DNA of 64,000 nucleotides, from positions 186,001-250,000 of the forward strand of contig NZ_UIDD01000008.1 of NCBI RefSeq assembly GCF_900497695.1. The letters are read 5' to 3'. Source of the DNA: Pseudomonas wadenswilerensis. Its GTDB lineage: Bacteria > Pseudomonadota > Gammaproteobacteria > Pseudomonadales > Pseudomonadaceae. The translations under genes and the position numbers were made by a program. The notes beneath the pieces are model-generated. The model had not been told where the DNA came from, did not search any database, and was given only the letters and a program-made list of their open reading frames with translations. Positions 34,707 through 42,867 of the stretch are shown piece after piece (position 1 is the stretch's first letter; the number at the start of each line of letters is the position of its first letter).

Positions 34707-36262
34707 AGCGCGGCGGCGCTAGCCTGCTGGTGGTCGGCATACTGCTCGCCACCCTGACCGAGGCCATCGCCAGTACCGTACTGGCGCTGGGCCGCGGCGA
34801 CATCATCGGCGACACCTATGCCACGCCCGATGAGTTCGCCTGGCTGGATATCGGCTACACCGGGTTCAAACTGATCGGTTTCATGAGCGCCGCCTGGCTG
34901 CTCAGGCGCTTCGATCCCCGGCAGGTGGTCATCGGTGCGACCCTGGCCATGGGTCTGGCTTGCGCGATCGCGGTTTACACCACGCAACTGCAGTTGCTGA
35001 CTGCGTTGCGGGTGGCGCAGGGTTTTGCCGGCGGCACGCTGCTGGTCGGTGGTCAGATGATCCTGTTTCGGGCCTACCCGCGCGCCTGGCAACCGCTCAT
35101 TCAAGCGCTGTTCGCCATGGGCGCCGTGGTTGCCCCGGCTACCCTCGCCCCGGCCCTGCAAGGCTGGTTGCTGGACAGCCAGTCGTGGACCTGGATCTTC
35201 TTCAGCGTCTTGCCGCTGGCGCTGCTGGCCGGTGGGCTGGTGCTGCTCGCCGACGTGCCGAAGCCGGCCAAAGCCCGACAGCTGCCGTTTGACTGGCTTG
35301 GCTTGTTTTTCCTCGCCACTGCGCTGTTGTGCTTTACCTATGTGCTCAGCCAGGGCAGCCGCTGGGACTGGTTCGAGGAGCCTCGCATCCGCTGGCTGAC
35401 GGTGATTGGCACAGCGGCGCTGCTGGTGTTTCTCGGTCGGCAAGTGCTGGCCAAGGGTCGAGGTCTGCTCGACTTCAGCCTGTTCCAATCGAGCGATTTT
35501 GCCTTCGCCTTTATCGTCAGTTTTGTCGCCGGTGCGGCCTTGTTTGGCAGTGCGTACCTGATCCCGGCATTTGCCTTGTCGGTGCTGGGCTTTACCCCGA
35601 CGAGTGCCGGTTTGTTGCTGTTGCCCAGTGGCGCGTTTTTCGTGGGTGCGCTGCTGGTTTCGGCCTACCTCATGCAGGCACGTGGGGTGCCGCCGTTTGC
35701 CACGGTGCCCTTTGGCATCGGGCTGATCATGATCGCCATGTGGATGCTGTCTGGCTCGACCAGCGAAAGCGGCAGCGCAGACATGATGGCGGCCATTGTA
35801 TTGCGCGGGCTGGGCTTGGGTTTTCTGTTTTTGTCGATCACCCTGATTGCCTTCACGCACCTCAACAGCCGCAACCTGGCGGCCGGCATTGGCCTGTTCA
35901 ATGCCGGGCGGCAGTTAGGCGGGCTGATGGGGGTGGCCGGGTTGCAGACCCTGATCGAGCATGACGTCGCGACCAATGCCGTGGTGCTCGGCACCCGTGT
36001 CACGCCCGGCAGCGCGGCGATGATGGAGCGTTTGACCAGCAGCACGGCGTTGCTGATGGATAAAGGCATGGATGCAGCGGCGGCGGCGCGGGCGGCGACA
36101 AATTTGCTGGGGCGGGCGCTGTCCGGGCAGGCCCAGGTGATTGCCTTCGATAGTGCGTTCATGGCCGTGACGCTGCTGTTTGCCGTGGCGGCGCCCGTGT
36201 TGGTAGCGATCAAGATCGGCTTTGCCAAGCATGCAAAAACCTATTCTCGGGAAGGCCAATAA
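34703..36262 (+). CDS. MFS drug/proton antiporter, DHA2 (EmrB-like) family
   Basis: 519-aa inner-membrane transporter with about 14 predicted helices, the DHA2 layout. It begins at GTG 34703 within the end of the adaptor gene (GTGA). Recognisable parts are RRFDPRQVVIGATLAMGLACAI (loop 2-3 motif A region) and VAQGFAGGTLLVGGQMILFRAYP (motif C region). Together with the HlyD-like adaptor it should extrude a toxic compound in a tripartite pump. Substrate unknown. Confidence 0.92.
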   Translation: MKRGGASLLVVGILLATLTEAIASTVLALGRGDIIGDTYATPDEFAWLDIGYTGFKLIGFMSAAWLLRRFDPRQVVIGATLAMGLACAIAVYTTQLQLLTALRVAQGFAGGTLLVGGQMILFRAYPRAWQPLIQALFAMGAVVAPATLAPALQGWLLDSQSWTWIFFSVLPLALLAGGLVLLADVPKPAKARQLPFDWLGLFFLATALLCFTYVLSQGSRWDWFEEPRIRWLTVIGTAALLVFLGRQVLAKGRGLLDFSLFQSSDFAFAFIVSFVAGAALFGSAYLIPAFALSVLGFTPTSAGLLLLPSGAFFVGALLVSAYLMQARGVPPFATVPFGIGLIMIAMWMLSGSTSESGSADMMAAIVLRGLGLGFLFLSITLIAFTHLNSRNLAAGIGLFNAGRQLGGLMGVAGLQTLIEHDVATNAVVLGTRVTPGSAAMMERLTSSTALLMDKGMDAAAAARAATNLLGRALSGQAQVIAFDSAFMAVTLLFAVAAPVLVAIKIGFAKHAKTYSREGQ

Positions 36263-36365
36263 GCTCAACGGTGTTTGCCGTGAATCTGGATGCCGTCTAT
36301 ACCCATGAATTATGGCTCTCTGCCAGCTATGGCCCCAACATGATCTCTTTGAGAAGGAGCATCGA

Positions 36366-37652
36366 ATGTCCCCGGCCTGGAAGCTCGTCGTGTTCAGCGC
36401 AATGTTGTTTGGTTCGTCTGTCGCACAAGGCGATAGCTTTCGAATTGCCACGTGGAACCTTGGCTGGCATATCGCTGAACAAGAGCTGCCAACCTGGATT
36501 GCACAGTGCTCAAAAACCTACGCGAAAGACGCTCAAGGTGATTGGAAGCTGGTACCCGTCGGTACACCGCAGGCCAAGCGTGGATGGGACATCAGCGAGT
36601 CACGTGCTTCACTCGAAGGGGTGGACCTTGCCAGAATGCCGCCCTGCGCGGTCTACATGACTGCAACTCATCAGGTCGTGGAAGTTACGCCTGAAGCCTA
36701 TGCCAAACGCTTGGCGCAAATAGCCAGATTGATGTCTGCCGAGATCAAGCCGGACGTCATTGCATTCCAGGAAGTTTCCGGAGCACAAAGTGTTCGCGAA
36801 GCGCTTGGCGACGCCGCAGCAGACTACAACGTCTGCTCCTTCGAGGGTGCCTACAAGATACAACGCCTGGCGTTTGCCTGGAAAAGGTCGTTGGGCGAGG
36901 CCGTCGAGGCATGCACCGACCTGGTAGAGCTGTCCCTGCCCGATCGTCCAGCGACCAAACAGGTACGACCGGGGTATACCGTCACGTTGAATCTGGGCGG
37001 CAAACGGGTTCGCTTTTTGACGGTCCATCTCAAATCCGGGTGTGTCACACCGCTGGAAGGTGATCGTCTCGACGGCGACAAGGGAGCCGACGACCCATGT
37101 CCTGTTTTGCAGCAGCAGGTAGGCCCACTTGAAGTCGCATTCGAAACACTGCCGTTGAACGTGGATGGCTTCGTTGTACTTGGCGATTTCAACCGTAATC
37201 TTTGGCACGAAGCCAACAAACTGGCGGGCGCAGAGCCACTGCGAAGCGACGGAGAGACCGATTTGACGAAGAGCCGGGCCGCCACGGTATCAACGCGCAA
37301 TCTGCTCTTGGAAATCAATGACGGAGCACCCGCAGGGTCGAAGGCCAGACTTCTGTCAGCAGTGTGTCCTGGAGCCCCGTCAGTAAAGGCTGCGTGCGAG
37401 TCGGCAAAAACCTCCAAACTGTCCCAGGCGCAGCGCAAGGCACTGACTGCTGCTGATGGGCTGGGCTGCCGAAACCCGGTTGGCCTGGACCACATCCTTG
37501 TATCTGAGACGCTGGCCAATAGTGTCCAGTCGACTTACAAGGTTCCAATCGGCAACATGGGCGGCTCCCTTCCTGCAAAGCCACCGCAGTACCCCGTCGC
37601 TGCATTGGCGATATCGGACCATTGCCCGGTTGTGATAGATATCCAGCTGTGA
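36366..37652 (+). CDS. Exported endonuclease/exonuclease/phosphatase-fold protein
   Basis: 428-aa protein with a signal peptide (LVVFSAMLFGSSVAQG) and an EEP (DNase I-like) domain: FRIATWNLGWHI (motif with Asn), VIAFQEVSGAQSV (catalytic Glu/metal), VRFLTVHLKSGC, FVVLGDFNRNL (GDFN metal/catalytic motif) and the terminal ISDHCPVVIDI (SDH). All motifs needed for metal-dependent phosphodiester cleavage are present. It contains several Cys, suggesting disulfides in the periplasm or outside. AAGGAG lies about 7 bases upstream of the ATG. Secreted nuclease or phosphodiesterase roles are both possible. Confidence 0.87.
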   Translation: MSPAWKLVVFSAMLFGSSVAQGDSFRIATWNLGWHIAEQELPTWIAQCSKTYAKDAQGDWKLVPVGTPQAKRGWDISESRASLEGVDLARMPPCAVYMTATHQVVEVTPEAYAKRLAQIARLMSAEIKPDVIAFQEVSGAQSVREALGDAAADYNVCSFEGAYKIQRLAFAWKRSLGEAVEACTDLVELSLPDRPATKQVRPGYTVTLNLGGKRVRFLTVHLKSGCVTPLEGDRLDGDKGADDPCPVLQQQVGPLEVAFETLPLNVDGFVVLGDFNRNLWHEANKLAGAEPLRSDGETDLTKSRAATVSTRNLLLEINDGAPAGSKARLLSAVCPGAPSVKAACESAKTSKLSQAQRKALTAADGLGCRNPVGLDHILVSETLANSVQSTYKVPIGNMGGSLPAKPPQYPVAALAISDHCPVVIDIQL

Positions 37653-37668
37653 GGGGCTTGCGTGAGGC

Positions 37669-38499
37669 TCAGCTACCGACGAAGCCGGCCGGTAACAGGC
37701 CATCTGCAACTACGCCCGAATAGCTCAAGGCCACCGTCCCGGTGAGAAAGACCGGGCCCTCGCCATCCCATTGCACAGTGACGGTCCCGCCATCGCATTC
37801 CACCTCAACGCAAGGGTCCAGCAGGCCGCGACGGATGCCGTTGACCACCGCACCACAGGAGCAGGACCCCGAACCCAATGCAATGCCGCCCCAACGCTCC
37901 CAGATGCGCAAGCGAATGTGCGCTCGGTCAATGACCTGGACGAAATGCACATTGGTCCGGTTGGGGAACAGCGGATGGGTCTCGATGCCCGGGCCGATAG
38001 CCGCCAGGTCAATGGCCGCCAGATCATCGACAAAAAAGCTGCAGTGCGGGTTGCCCATGCTGCAGGCGCTGGGGCCTCCAGCCAGTGGCAATACAGCCGT
38101 ATCCATTGCGTCAGCCAGCGGAACATCCGACCAGCCGAACAGCGGCGCGCCCATGCTGATGGCAATGGCGCCCGATGCCGTTCGTTCGCACGTCAGTAGC
38201 CCACGGTTGGAGCGCAAGGTTAGCGACGTGGTGTTCGCTTCGTGCATCAACCTGTCCGCAGCACCCCGGGTTGCGCTGCCGCAAACGTCCAGCGGGGAGC
38301 CATCGGCATTCCAGAACAGCAGGCGCGCCTGGGCATCATCACAATCGAGCAGCACCGCGAGCTGATTGAAGCCGATACCGTGGCTGCGATCCCCCAGTCG
38401 CCGGGCAATGTCGCCAGTGATCGGGTTGGCTGCGTTCCGCGCGTCGACGATAACGAAGTCATCGCCATTGGCGTGCATCTTGTGAAAGCTCAGCGGCAT
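37669..38499 (-). CDS. Diaminopimelate epimerase-like protein with altered active site
   Basis: 276-aa member of the DapF fold: FHKMHANGDDFVIVDAR, GIGFNQLAVLL, NADGSPLDVCGSATRGAA (first catalytic Cys at residue 73) and SMGNPHCSFFVDD are all in place. The second catalytic block, normally ERGxGET-x-ACGSGACA, reads ERWGGIALGSGSCSCGA: it is two residues shorter and the catalytic Cys position is Leu208. A two-base Cys/Cys racemase mechanism is therefore doubtful, although Cys213 or Cys215 could substitute. It is probably not the housekeeping DapF. It is convergent with the nuclease gene, 16 bases between stops. Confidence 0.82.
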   Translation of the reverse strand: MPLSFHKMHANGDDFVIVDARNAANPITGDIARRLGDRSHGIGFNQLAVLLDCDDAQARLLFWNADGSPLDVCGSATRGAADRLMHEANTTSLTLRSNRGLLTCERTASGAIAISMGAPLFGWSDVPLADAMDTAVLPLAGGPSACSMGNPHCSFFVDDLAAIDLAAIGPGIETHPLFPNRTNVHFVQVIDRAHIRLRIWERWGGIALGSGSCSCGAVVNGIRRGLLDPCVEVECDGGTVTVQWDGEGPVFLTGTVALSYSGVVADGLLPAGFVGS

Positions 38500-38573
38500 A
38501 GATCGACCCTGGCAGCGAAACAGATTCAACGTCGATCTAGCCTAAATCCCACAACCTTTGCAAGCACGAGAAA

Positions 38574-38597
38574 GGCAGCCCGGTCTTCCGGGCCGCC
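38574..38597 (-). terminator. Terminator hairpin after the DUF1842 genes
   Basis: GGCAGCCCGG TCTT CCGGGCCGCC forms a 10-bp stem with one mismatch; read leftward it is followed by TTTCTC. It lies 17 bases beyond the stop of the DUF1842 gene ending at 38614. Confidence 0.7.
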
Positions 38598-38613
38598 CGC
38601 TTCTCACGCGCGT

Positions 38614-39093
38614 CTACGCGTTTTCCAGCTGACCAATCGCTGCCTGCAGGCGGCTGCGGCTACGTTCGCTGACATCCTTCTGGCTCTGGTGAGTCTCGGT
38701 CGGTGCCTGGCGCACGTTGGCATGGGGCACCACCTGCCACCCTCCGCCGTCCAGGCGCAGGTAGCGATAGCTGGCGGTACCGCTGGCCCAGTTGGCGCTG
38801 AGGATCCCGTGCAGATGGAAGGTCTGCTCCAGGGTGCTGAACGGACCGCTGGGGCTGCCGGTCAGGTTGAGCACGATATGGCCATCACCTTTGAGGCCGA
38901 GCTTGAGGTCGGAATAGTCCCCCCAGACATCGGCATGGAAGTTCAGCGGTGGGTAGGTGGCAGCAAAGATACTGGCTACGCCGGTGATCTTCTTCTGCAC
39001 GGTATTGACCAACAGATCGAGGGTCAGGACGGGAGCACCGAGCAGGCCGGTACGCACATTGAGACGGGTGTGGAACAGTCCGATTGCGGGCAT
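38614..39093 (-). CDS. DUF1842 domain protein
   Basis: 159-aa protein whose N-terminal 110 residues match the DUF1842 pattern: IGLFHTRLNVRTG, LTLDLLVNTVQKKITGVASI, YPPLNFHADVWGDYSDL, and ASYRYLRLDGGGWQ. The C-terminal tail is charged and helical (HQSQKDVSERSRSRLQAAIGQLE). No signal peptide. It lies 19 bases after a longer paralogue and in the same direction, so the two are co-transcribed. The family has no established function; it commonly occurs with DUF1843. Confidence 0.85.
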   Translation of the reverse strand: MPAIGLFHTRLNVRTGLLGAPVLTLDLLVNTVQKKITGVASIFAATYPPLNFHADVWGDYSDLKLGLKGDGHIVLNLTGSPSGPFSTLEQTFHLHGILSANWASGTASYRYLRLDGGGWQVVPHANVRQAPTETHQSQKDVSERSRSRLQAAIGQLENA

Positions 39094-39112
39094 GGTGCGA
39101 CTCCTTGTCTGT

Positions 39113-39712
39113 TCAGGCGCGGCTGGATTTGCCGGCTTTGCCGGAAGTGCTCTTGGTCGAATCGATGGCGGTGTTCAGGGCAGCGCCTGCGTCACCGGTA
39201 GCCAGGGCCTTGAGATGATCGACATCGCCGGTGGCAATGGCCGCCTCCAGGGTGGTGGCGTGTAGCAGTGCCTGGATGTCGACATCACCGAAAGCCTTGA
39301 TGCGGGTGTCTTCCCGGTGCGCTGGCGCTTCGACCACGATCCATTGCCCCTGGCTGTTCAGGTAGCGGTAACCGGCCTGGCCTTTCTGCCAGTCCGAACC
39401 CACCGCGAGTTTGAGGCTGAAGATGATCGGCGAGTTGGCAGTTTTGCCGCCATGGTTGCCCTGCAACGTGATGAGGATATTGCTTGGGCTTGGCGGCAGG
39501 AACAGCTGATAGCTGTAGGTGCCCCACACGTCCAGGTGCTGATCCAGCGGCGGGTTGGTGGACTGGGTGAGATGGGCGGTGCCGCGCAGGGTGCGGTCAG
39601 ACGGATGAACCAGCAGGTCGAGCACCAGGCGCTGGGCGCCGGGTGCATCGGTGCCGATGATGTAGGACACGGGGAAGAGTCCTATTACGGGTGCTTGTAG
39701 TGAGTCAGTCAT
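39113..39712 (-). CDS. DUF1842/DUF1843-type two-domain protein
   Basis: 199-aa paralogue of the next gene. Residues 1-130 are DUF1842 (VIGLFPVSYIIGTD, LVLDLLVHPSDRTLRGTAHL, NPPLDQHLDVWGTYSY, AGYRYLNSQGQWIVVEAP). The C-terminal 60 residues contain TTLEAAIATGDVDHLKALATG, the short repeat style of DUF1843. No export signal or membrane segment. GAGGCACC is the only weak RBS-like element before the ATG. First gene of the pair; the 515 bases upstream are non-coding as far as I can see. Confidence 0.82.
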   Translation of the reverse strand: MTDSLQAPVIGLFPVSYIIGTDAPGAQRLVLDLLVHPSDRTLRGTAHLTQSTNPPLDQHLDVWGTYSYQLFLPPSPSNILITLQGNHGGKTANSPIIFSLKLAVGSDWQKGQAGYRYLNSQGQWIVVEAPAHREDTRIKAFGDVDIQALLHATTLEAAIATGDVDHLKALATGDAGAALNTAIDSTKSTSGKAGKSSRA

Positions 39713-40150
39713 GGTGCCTCCATTGCAAACAATGAGTGGAAACAAGCGCGTGGGCTGTTTCTGGCGGGCGACTTCCTTGGCGCGCAGTTGGATGTAGGCG
39801 AACGGCGTTGCGACCTCCGTGATGGCGTCACGCGCAGATTGCCTGCGGCGAAGACGCTGCGGTCCGGCACGGCCATGCCCAATGGGCAAGGTTCGCCGAG
39901 GTGCAACGGGTATGAAACCCTCCCTGGGCGCATAGCTGCCTGCCTGGCAGCCCTGATCAGTAAAGCAGGGAAAACCGGACCGGCCAGGGGGTGGTGGCAA
40001 AAGTGCATGATGTCCGACGGGTGGTTGAGCGGGCCCCTGAAAAACGCAAACTGCAGGTTGAGTATCCGCATCTGGCTGCTGATTGGGTGTTCGAGTGAAC
40101 GTGGCCATCGCTGGCACGCCAGCACCCAAAGGGTTCTTGGCCAGACATTC
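39713..40150. other. Non-coding gap upstream of the DUF1842 pair
   Basis: About 440 bases with frames on both strands but no start/RBS combination or protein-like composition that I can support. A REP-like half (CATCGCTGGCACGCCAGC, about 40106-40123) lies at the right end, just before the DNA that is duplicated in front of the second toxin copy. Confidence 0.5.
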
Positions 40151-40154
40151 TAGG

Positions 40155-40267
40155 CGTATTGGATCAATCCGATTTTGCCGTGGGACGATTCCGATTCCGT
40201 CCAGCGGTACGTTAAGTCGTAAACACCAGTGCTAGGTTCCGGGCTTCATTGCCCAAGGAACCTGCGC
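40155..40267 (+). repeat. Upstream repeat of the toxin-module, copy 1
   Basis: The DNA before the 351-aa gene (AATCCGATTTT, GTGGGACG, CCAGTGCTAGGTTCCGGG, GCCCAAGGAACCTG) recurs at about 42766-42867 with few changes. The AAGGA in the last block is the probable RBS, 9 bases before the ATG. The duplication continues through codon 155 of the gene. Confidence 0.8.
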
Positions 40268-41323
40268 ATGACAAGGACGCCATCCCCCGTTTTTTCCCCA
40301 CCTCCTGCGATGACCGCCGCAAGCGGCACGTTGCAGCCAGGCTTCTACATCGTGCCGCGCAGCATGACCGGTGCCCAGGTGCTGGCCCTGCTAACGGCAG
40401 AACAGGGGCCTCAGTTGATCGCTCGATTACAGCGACTTAACCCGACCTTTGCCAGTGGCTTCAAGGCGGGGGAAATCTTCGTCATTGCTGACCCGGACAT
40501 TGGCAATGCCTGCACGCGTGAAGAGGCCGAGCTGATGACGGCTGCGGCGCAGGTGCGCGAAAGCCTGGCTGCACTCAGTGCTGAAGAGGCCAATTTCATG
40601 ATGCGCCATCAGGCCGAGATTGCCGGGCTGTCCGCGGGTGCGAGCCAGGCCATGGGGGTCGGCAAGGACATGCTGGAAAAGGGCCTGCGCCAGGTCGAAG
40701 CAACGTTGCGCAGTATCGAGCAATTGCATCAACGCGAATTCAGCCGCAGCGGCAAGTTGAACAGCGCAGACTTCTTCAACGCCCGCCGACGGCTGCACTT
40801 GCAGCTTGATGCGCAGCTCAAGAGTGCCTTCCTGAACAAGCAGCTGAACCTGGGGAGCTACGACAGCTTGCGCAAGGGCCTGGGAATTTCGACGCGTAGC
40901 CTGGTGCACCACTGGAACCGGGCCGGCGGGGCCGGGCAGATTCCCGGGTACGCTACGCATTTGGACCAGGTGGCGAAGACGGCCAAGTATCTTAAGTATG
41001 GAGGGTATGTCGGGATCGGGTTGGGTGGGACGGCGTCGTGGTTGACGGTGCGGGATGCATGTCGGGCTGGGGAGACGGATGAATGCAAAAGGATCCGGTT
41101 TACCGCGACGGGTAGCTTTACCGGGGGGCTTATCGGTGGAACGTACGATGCCAAAGCCGGATTCGTTGCCGCTACTGCTCTATGTGGTGTGTTTGCCGTA
41201 GCGAGTGGCGGATTAGGTGTACCGGTTTGTGGGATTGTTCTGGTCGGGGGTGGGTCGCTTGCCGGGGGTATCGCGGGCGGAGCATTCGGGGAGTGGGTGG
41301 GTGATTTGATCTATGAGGCGTAG
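40268..41323 (+). CDS. Candidate polymorphic toxin: LysM-like N-terminus, glycine-rich membrane-active C-terminus
   Basis: 351-aa protein without signal peptide. Residues about 22-77 resemble a LysM unit (GFYIVPRSMTGAQVLALL, LIARLQRLNPTF, FKAGEIFVIADPD); about 83-240 is helical; about 245-350 is hydrophobic and Gly-rich (YVGIGLGGTASWL, GLIGGTYDAKAGFVAATALCGVFAVASGG, GGGSLAGGIAGGAFGEWVGDL), with GxxxG spacing like pore-forming or membrane-inserting effectors. A small two-membrane-segment protein starts 2 bases after the stop, the expected place for an immunity gene. The first 155 residues recur in the chimera at 42868. A secretion-system effector or contact toxin is inferred; no PAAR, VgrG or Rhs part is present. 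Confidence 0.6.
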   Translation: MTRTPSPVFSPPPAMTAASGTLQPGFYIVPRSMTGAQVLALLTAEQGPQLIARLQRLNPTFASGFKAGEIFVIADPDIGNACTREEAELMTAAAQVRESLAALSAEEANFMMRHQAEIAGLSAGASQAMGVGKDMLEKGLRQVEATLRSIEQLHQREFSRSGKLNSADFFNARRRLHLQLDAQLKSAFLNKQLNLGSYDSLRKGLGISTRSLVHHWNRAGGAGQIPGYATHLDQVAKTAKYLKYGGYVGIGLGGTASWLTVRDACRAGETDECKRIRFTATGSFTGGLIGGTYDAKAGFVAATALCGVFAVASGGLGVPVCGIVLVGGGSLAGGIAGGAFGEWVGDLIYEA

Positions 41324-41325
41324 GA

Positions 41326-41724
41326 ATGATCAATATCGAAAGTTGGCCATTAGGAATCAAAATTATCTTCGGCCTCTCCCCTTTTCTGGTCGGTTTGACC
41401 GGGTTGATGATGAGTGCGTATATCGCTTGTAGCCGCGATTTCCTTGTGCTTATTTCGGCAATTCAGAGCAACCCCTGGTTTGAGTCGCAGAAGCGCTCGC
41501 AGGGAACATCCAGCTTTACGTCGCGTTGGAATTTGGTTTACTCAGCGGCGGGAGTATTGATCTGTCCGCATCTGCATATACGAAGAGGATTGCTTGATGC
41601 TGAAGAATTCCGCCGCTTCCCCCTCCCCCTCAAACGCCGAATGCTTTGGTCAGTCTGGCTGACAGTCATTGGCTTTGTCTGGTTAATGATTGGTGCTGGG
41701 CTGGTGCAGGCGAGCAAGTATTGA
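41326..41724 (+). CDS. Candidate immunity protein, small inner-membrane protein (copy 1, intact)
   Basis: 132-aa protein with a first membrane segment at about residues 11-33 (IIFGLSPFLVGLTGLMMSAYIA), a weakly hydrophobic patch near 70-80 and a last segment at about 106-127 (MLWSVWLTVIGFVWLMIGAG). Between them is a conserved SNPWFE ... SRWNLV ... HIRRGLLDAEEF core. It begins 2 bases after the toxin stop. Four further copies or fragments follow within 3.5 kb. Inner-membrane immunity proteins are the norm for pore-forming toxins, so location and topology support that role, but it is inferred. Confidence 0.65.
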   Translation: MINIESWPLGIKIIFGLSPFLVGLTGLMMSAYIACSRDFLVLISAIQSNPWFESQKRSQGTSSFTSRWNLVYSAAGVLICPHLHIRRGLLDAEEFRRFPLPLKRRMLWSVWLTVIGFVWLMIGAGLVQASKY

Positions 41725-41759
41725 AACCACCGTGCAGCAGTCAATCAAGCACGCAAAGG

Positions 41760-41903
41760 ACGTAATCCAGGCAACACCTAATGTACTGGCTGAACTGGCC
41801 CCATCGCGGGTCAAGCCCGCTCCTACAGTGGATCTGTGTGCGCCAGACCTGTGGGAGCAGGCTTGCCTGCGATCGAGCGCGTAGCGGTCGTAATCCGTAC
41901 TGC
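41760..41903. repeat. REP pair flanked by spacer halves
   Basis: Right half of the 57-base spacer (TAATCCAGGCAACACCTAATG ...), then REP pair TCGCGGGTCAAGCCCGCTCC ... GTGGGAGCAGGCTTGCCTGC, then the left half of another spacer (GATCGAGCGCGTAGCGGTCG). Same unit as in the 12.5-kb array. It follows the first candidate immunity gene by about 35 bases. Confidence 0.82.
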
Positions 41904-42028
41904 CTTCCACAGATCCGCTCCTTGCACTGGGAGGTCCCGGACCAACCTACACCTACGAACCCGGCAAAAATTAACCGTTGATCACTGGTAACCTGCAGCC
42001 CTGTTCAGCACACTCAGCAAGGCCGATT

Positions 42029-42442
42029 ATGGACGATCCAACCTACTACCCCTTCCACCTCTTCGCCGCCACCTTCGAGAGCGAAACGCACGCTCGCCAG
42101 TTCGCTTTCGAGCAATGGCAACCCGAGCCGCCCGCCGACGCAAGTTCTGCCGAGTTCGCCGCGTGGGAAGATCACAATCCAACCTGGCAGCTTGCCCGGG
42201 AACTTGAGTTCTTCATGGATTCGGACTTTGTCGAGCTGGATGAATCGCTGGAGTATGTGCAGAGCCTGGTAGCCAACGAGGCGCAGAAATCGCAGTTGTG
42301 TTCCCGGTCTCTGGCCGGGTTCAGTCACTTCATCATCATCGGCGACAACGCGATTTACGGCGACCGCCGCTCACCAGATCACTCCAATCCGCGGCAACCA
42401 CAAAGCACCGCCACGCTCACCTATCTGGGGCATTTCAATTGA
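42029..42442 (+). CDS. Imm22-like immunity protein
   Basis: 137-aa acidic cytoplasmic protein resembling the Imm22 (DUF4284) family: an opening FHLFAATFESETHARQFAFEQW, then LEFFMDSDFVELDESLEYVQSL, an NxAIxxD-like strand (FIIIGDNAIYGD) and a terminal TATLTYLGHF. The family protects against nuclease-type polymorphic toxins. Its TGA overlaps the TTG start of a barstar-like gene, so the two immunity genes are coupled. No cognate toxin is next to them; they lie between two copies of the LysM-like toxin module. Confidence 0.65.
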   Translation: MDDPTYYPFHLFAATFESETHARQFAFEQWQPEPPADASSAEFAAWEDHNPTWQLARELEFFMDSDFVELDESLEYVQSLVANEAQKSQLCSRSLAGFSHFIIIGDNAIYGDRRSPDHSNPRQPQSTATLTYLGHFN

Positions 42443-42726
42443 GCCGCTTACAGGTGGTGGCGATTGATCTGGGCAAGGTGACAAGCGCCAGGGAGCTGCA
42501 TTGCCTGTTAAGGGATGCCCTCGGCTTTCCCGATTGGTATGGCTGTAACTGGGATGCCTTCTGGGATGCGATTACCGGCCTTGTGCAGATGCCTCGACAG
42601 TTGAAGCTCAGTGGCTGGGACACTTTTTCCAGGCAGTTGCCGAGGGACGCCGAGCTGATGCAAAAATGCCTGGCCACTCTGCAGGCCGAGTATCCGCAAA
42701 TGGCGGCTGAAGTGCTGTTCGAGTGA
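42439..42726 (+). CDS. Barstar family ribonuclease inhibitor
   Basis: 95-aa protein close to barstar in length. The family signature is clear: TSARELHCLLRDALGFPDWYGCNWDAFWDAITG, the loop and helix that plug the barnase active site, followed by LSGWDTFSRQLP and a C-terminal helix. Start is TTG at 42439 overlapping the Imm22-like stop (TTGA); GTG codons 15-18 bases further on are alternatives. No barnase-type RNase gene is in this window, so it is an orphan antitoxin or immunity gene. Confidence 0.85.
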   Translation: MSRLQVVAIDLGKVTSARELHCLLRDALGFPDWYGCNWDAFWDAITGLVQMPRQLKLSGWDTFSRQLPRDAELMQKCLATLQAEYPQMAAEVLFE

Positions 42727-42765
42727 ACCAGGCCATCGCCGGCAAGCCAGCTTCATAGGGCGATG

Positions 42766-42867
42766 AATCCGATTTTACTGTGGGACGCTTCCCATTCCGT
42801 CTAGCGGTGCGTTAAGCCGTGAATGCCAGTGCTAGGTTCCGGGCCTCTTTGCCCAAGGAACCTGTGC
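42766..42867 (+). repeat. Upstream repeat of the toxin-module, copy 2
   Basis: Second copy of the leader DNA described at 40155-40267, with the same TGGGACG, CCAGTGCTAGGTTCCGGG and GCCCAAGGAACCTG blocks. It begins about 40 bases after the barstar gene, next to a partial REP half (CATCGCCGGCAAGCCAGC near 42734). Confidence 0.8.

Noticed and set aside
39709..40153. Open frames on both strands in the gap before the toxin locus
   Set aside because: No RBS, unsupported composition and no recognisable family on either strand.
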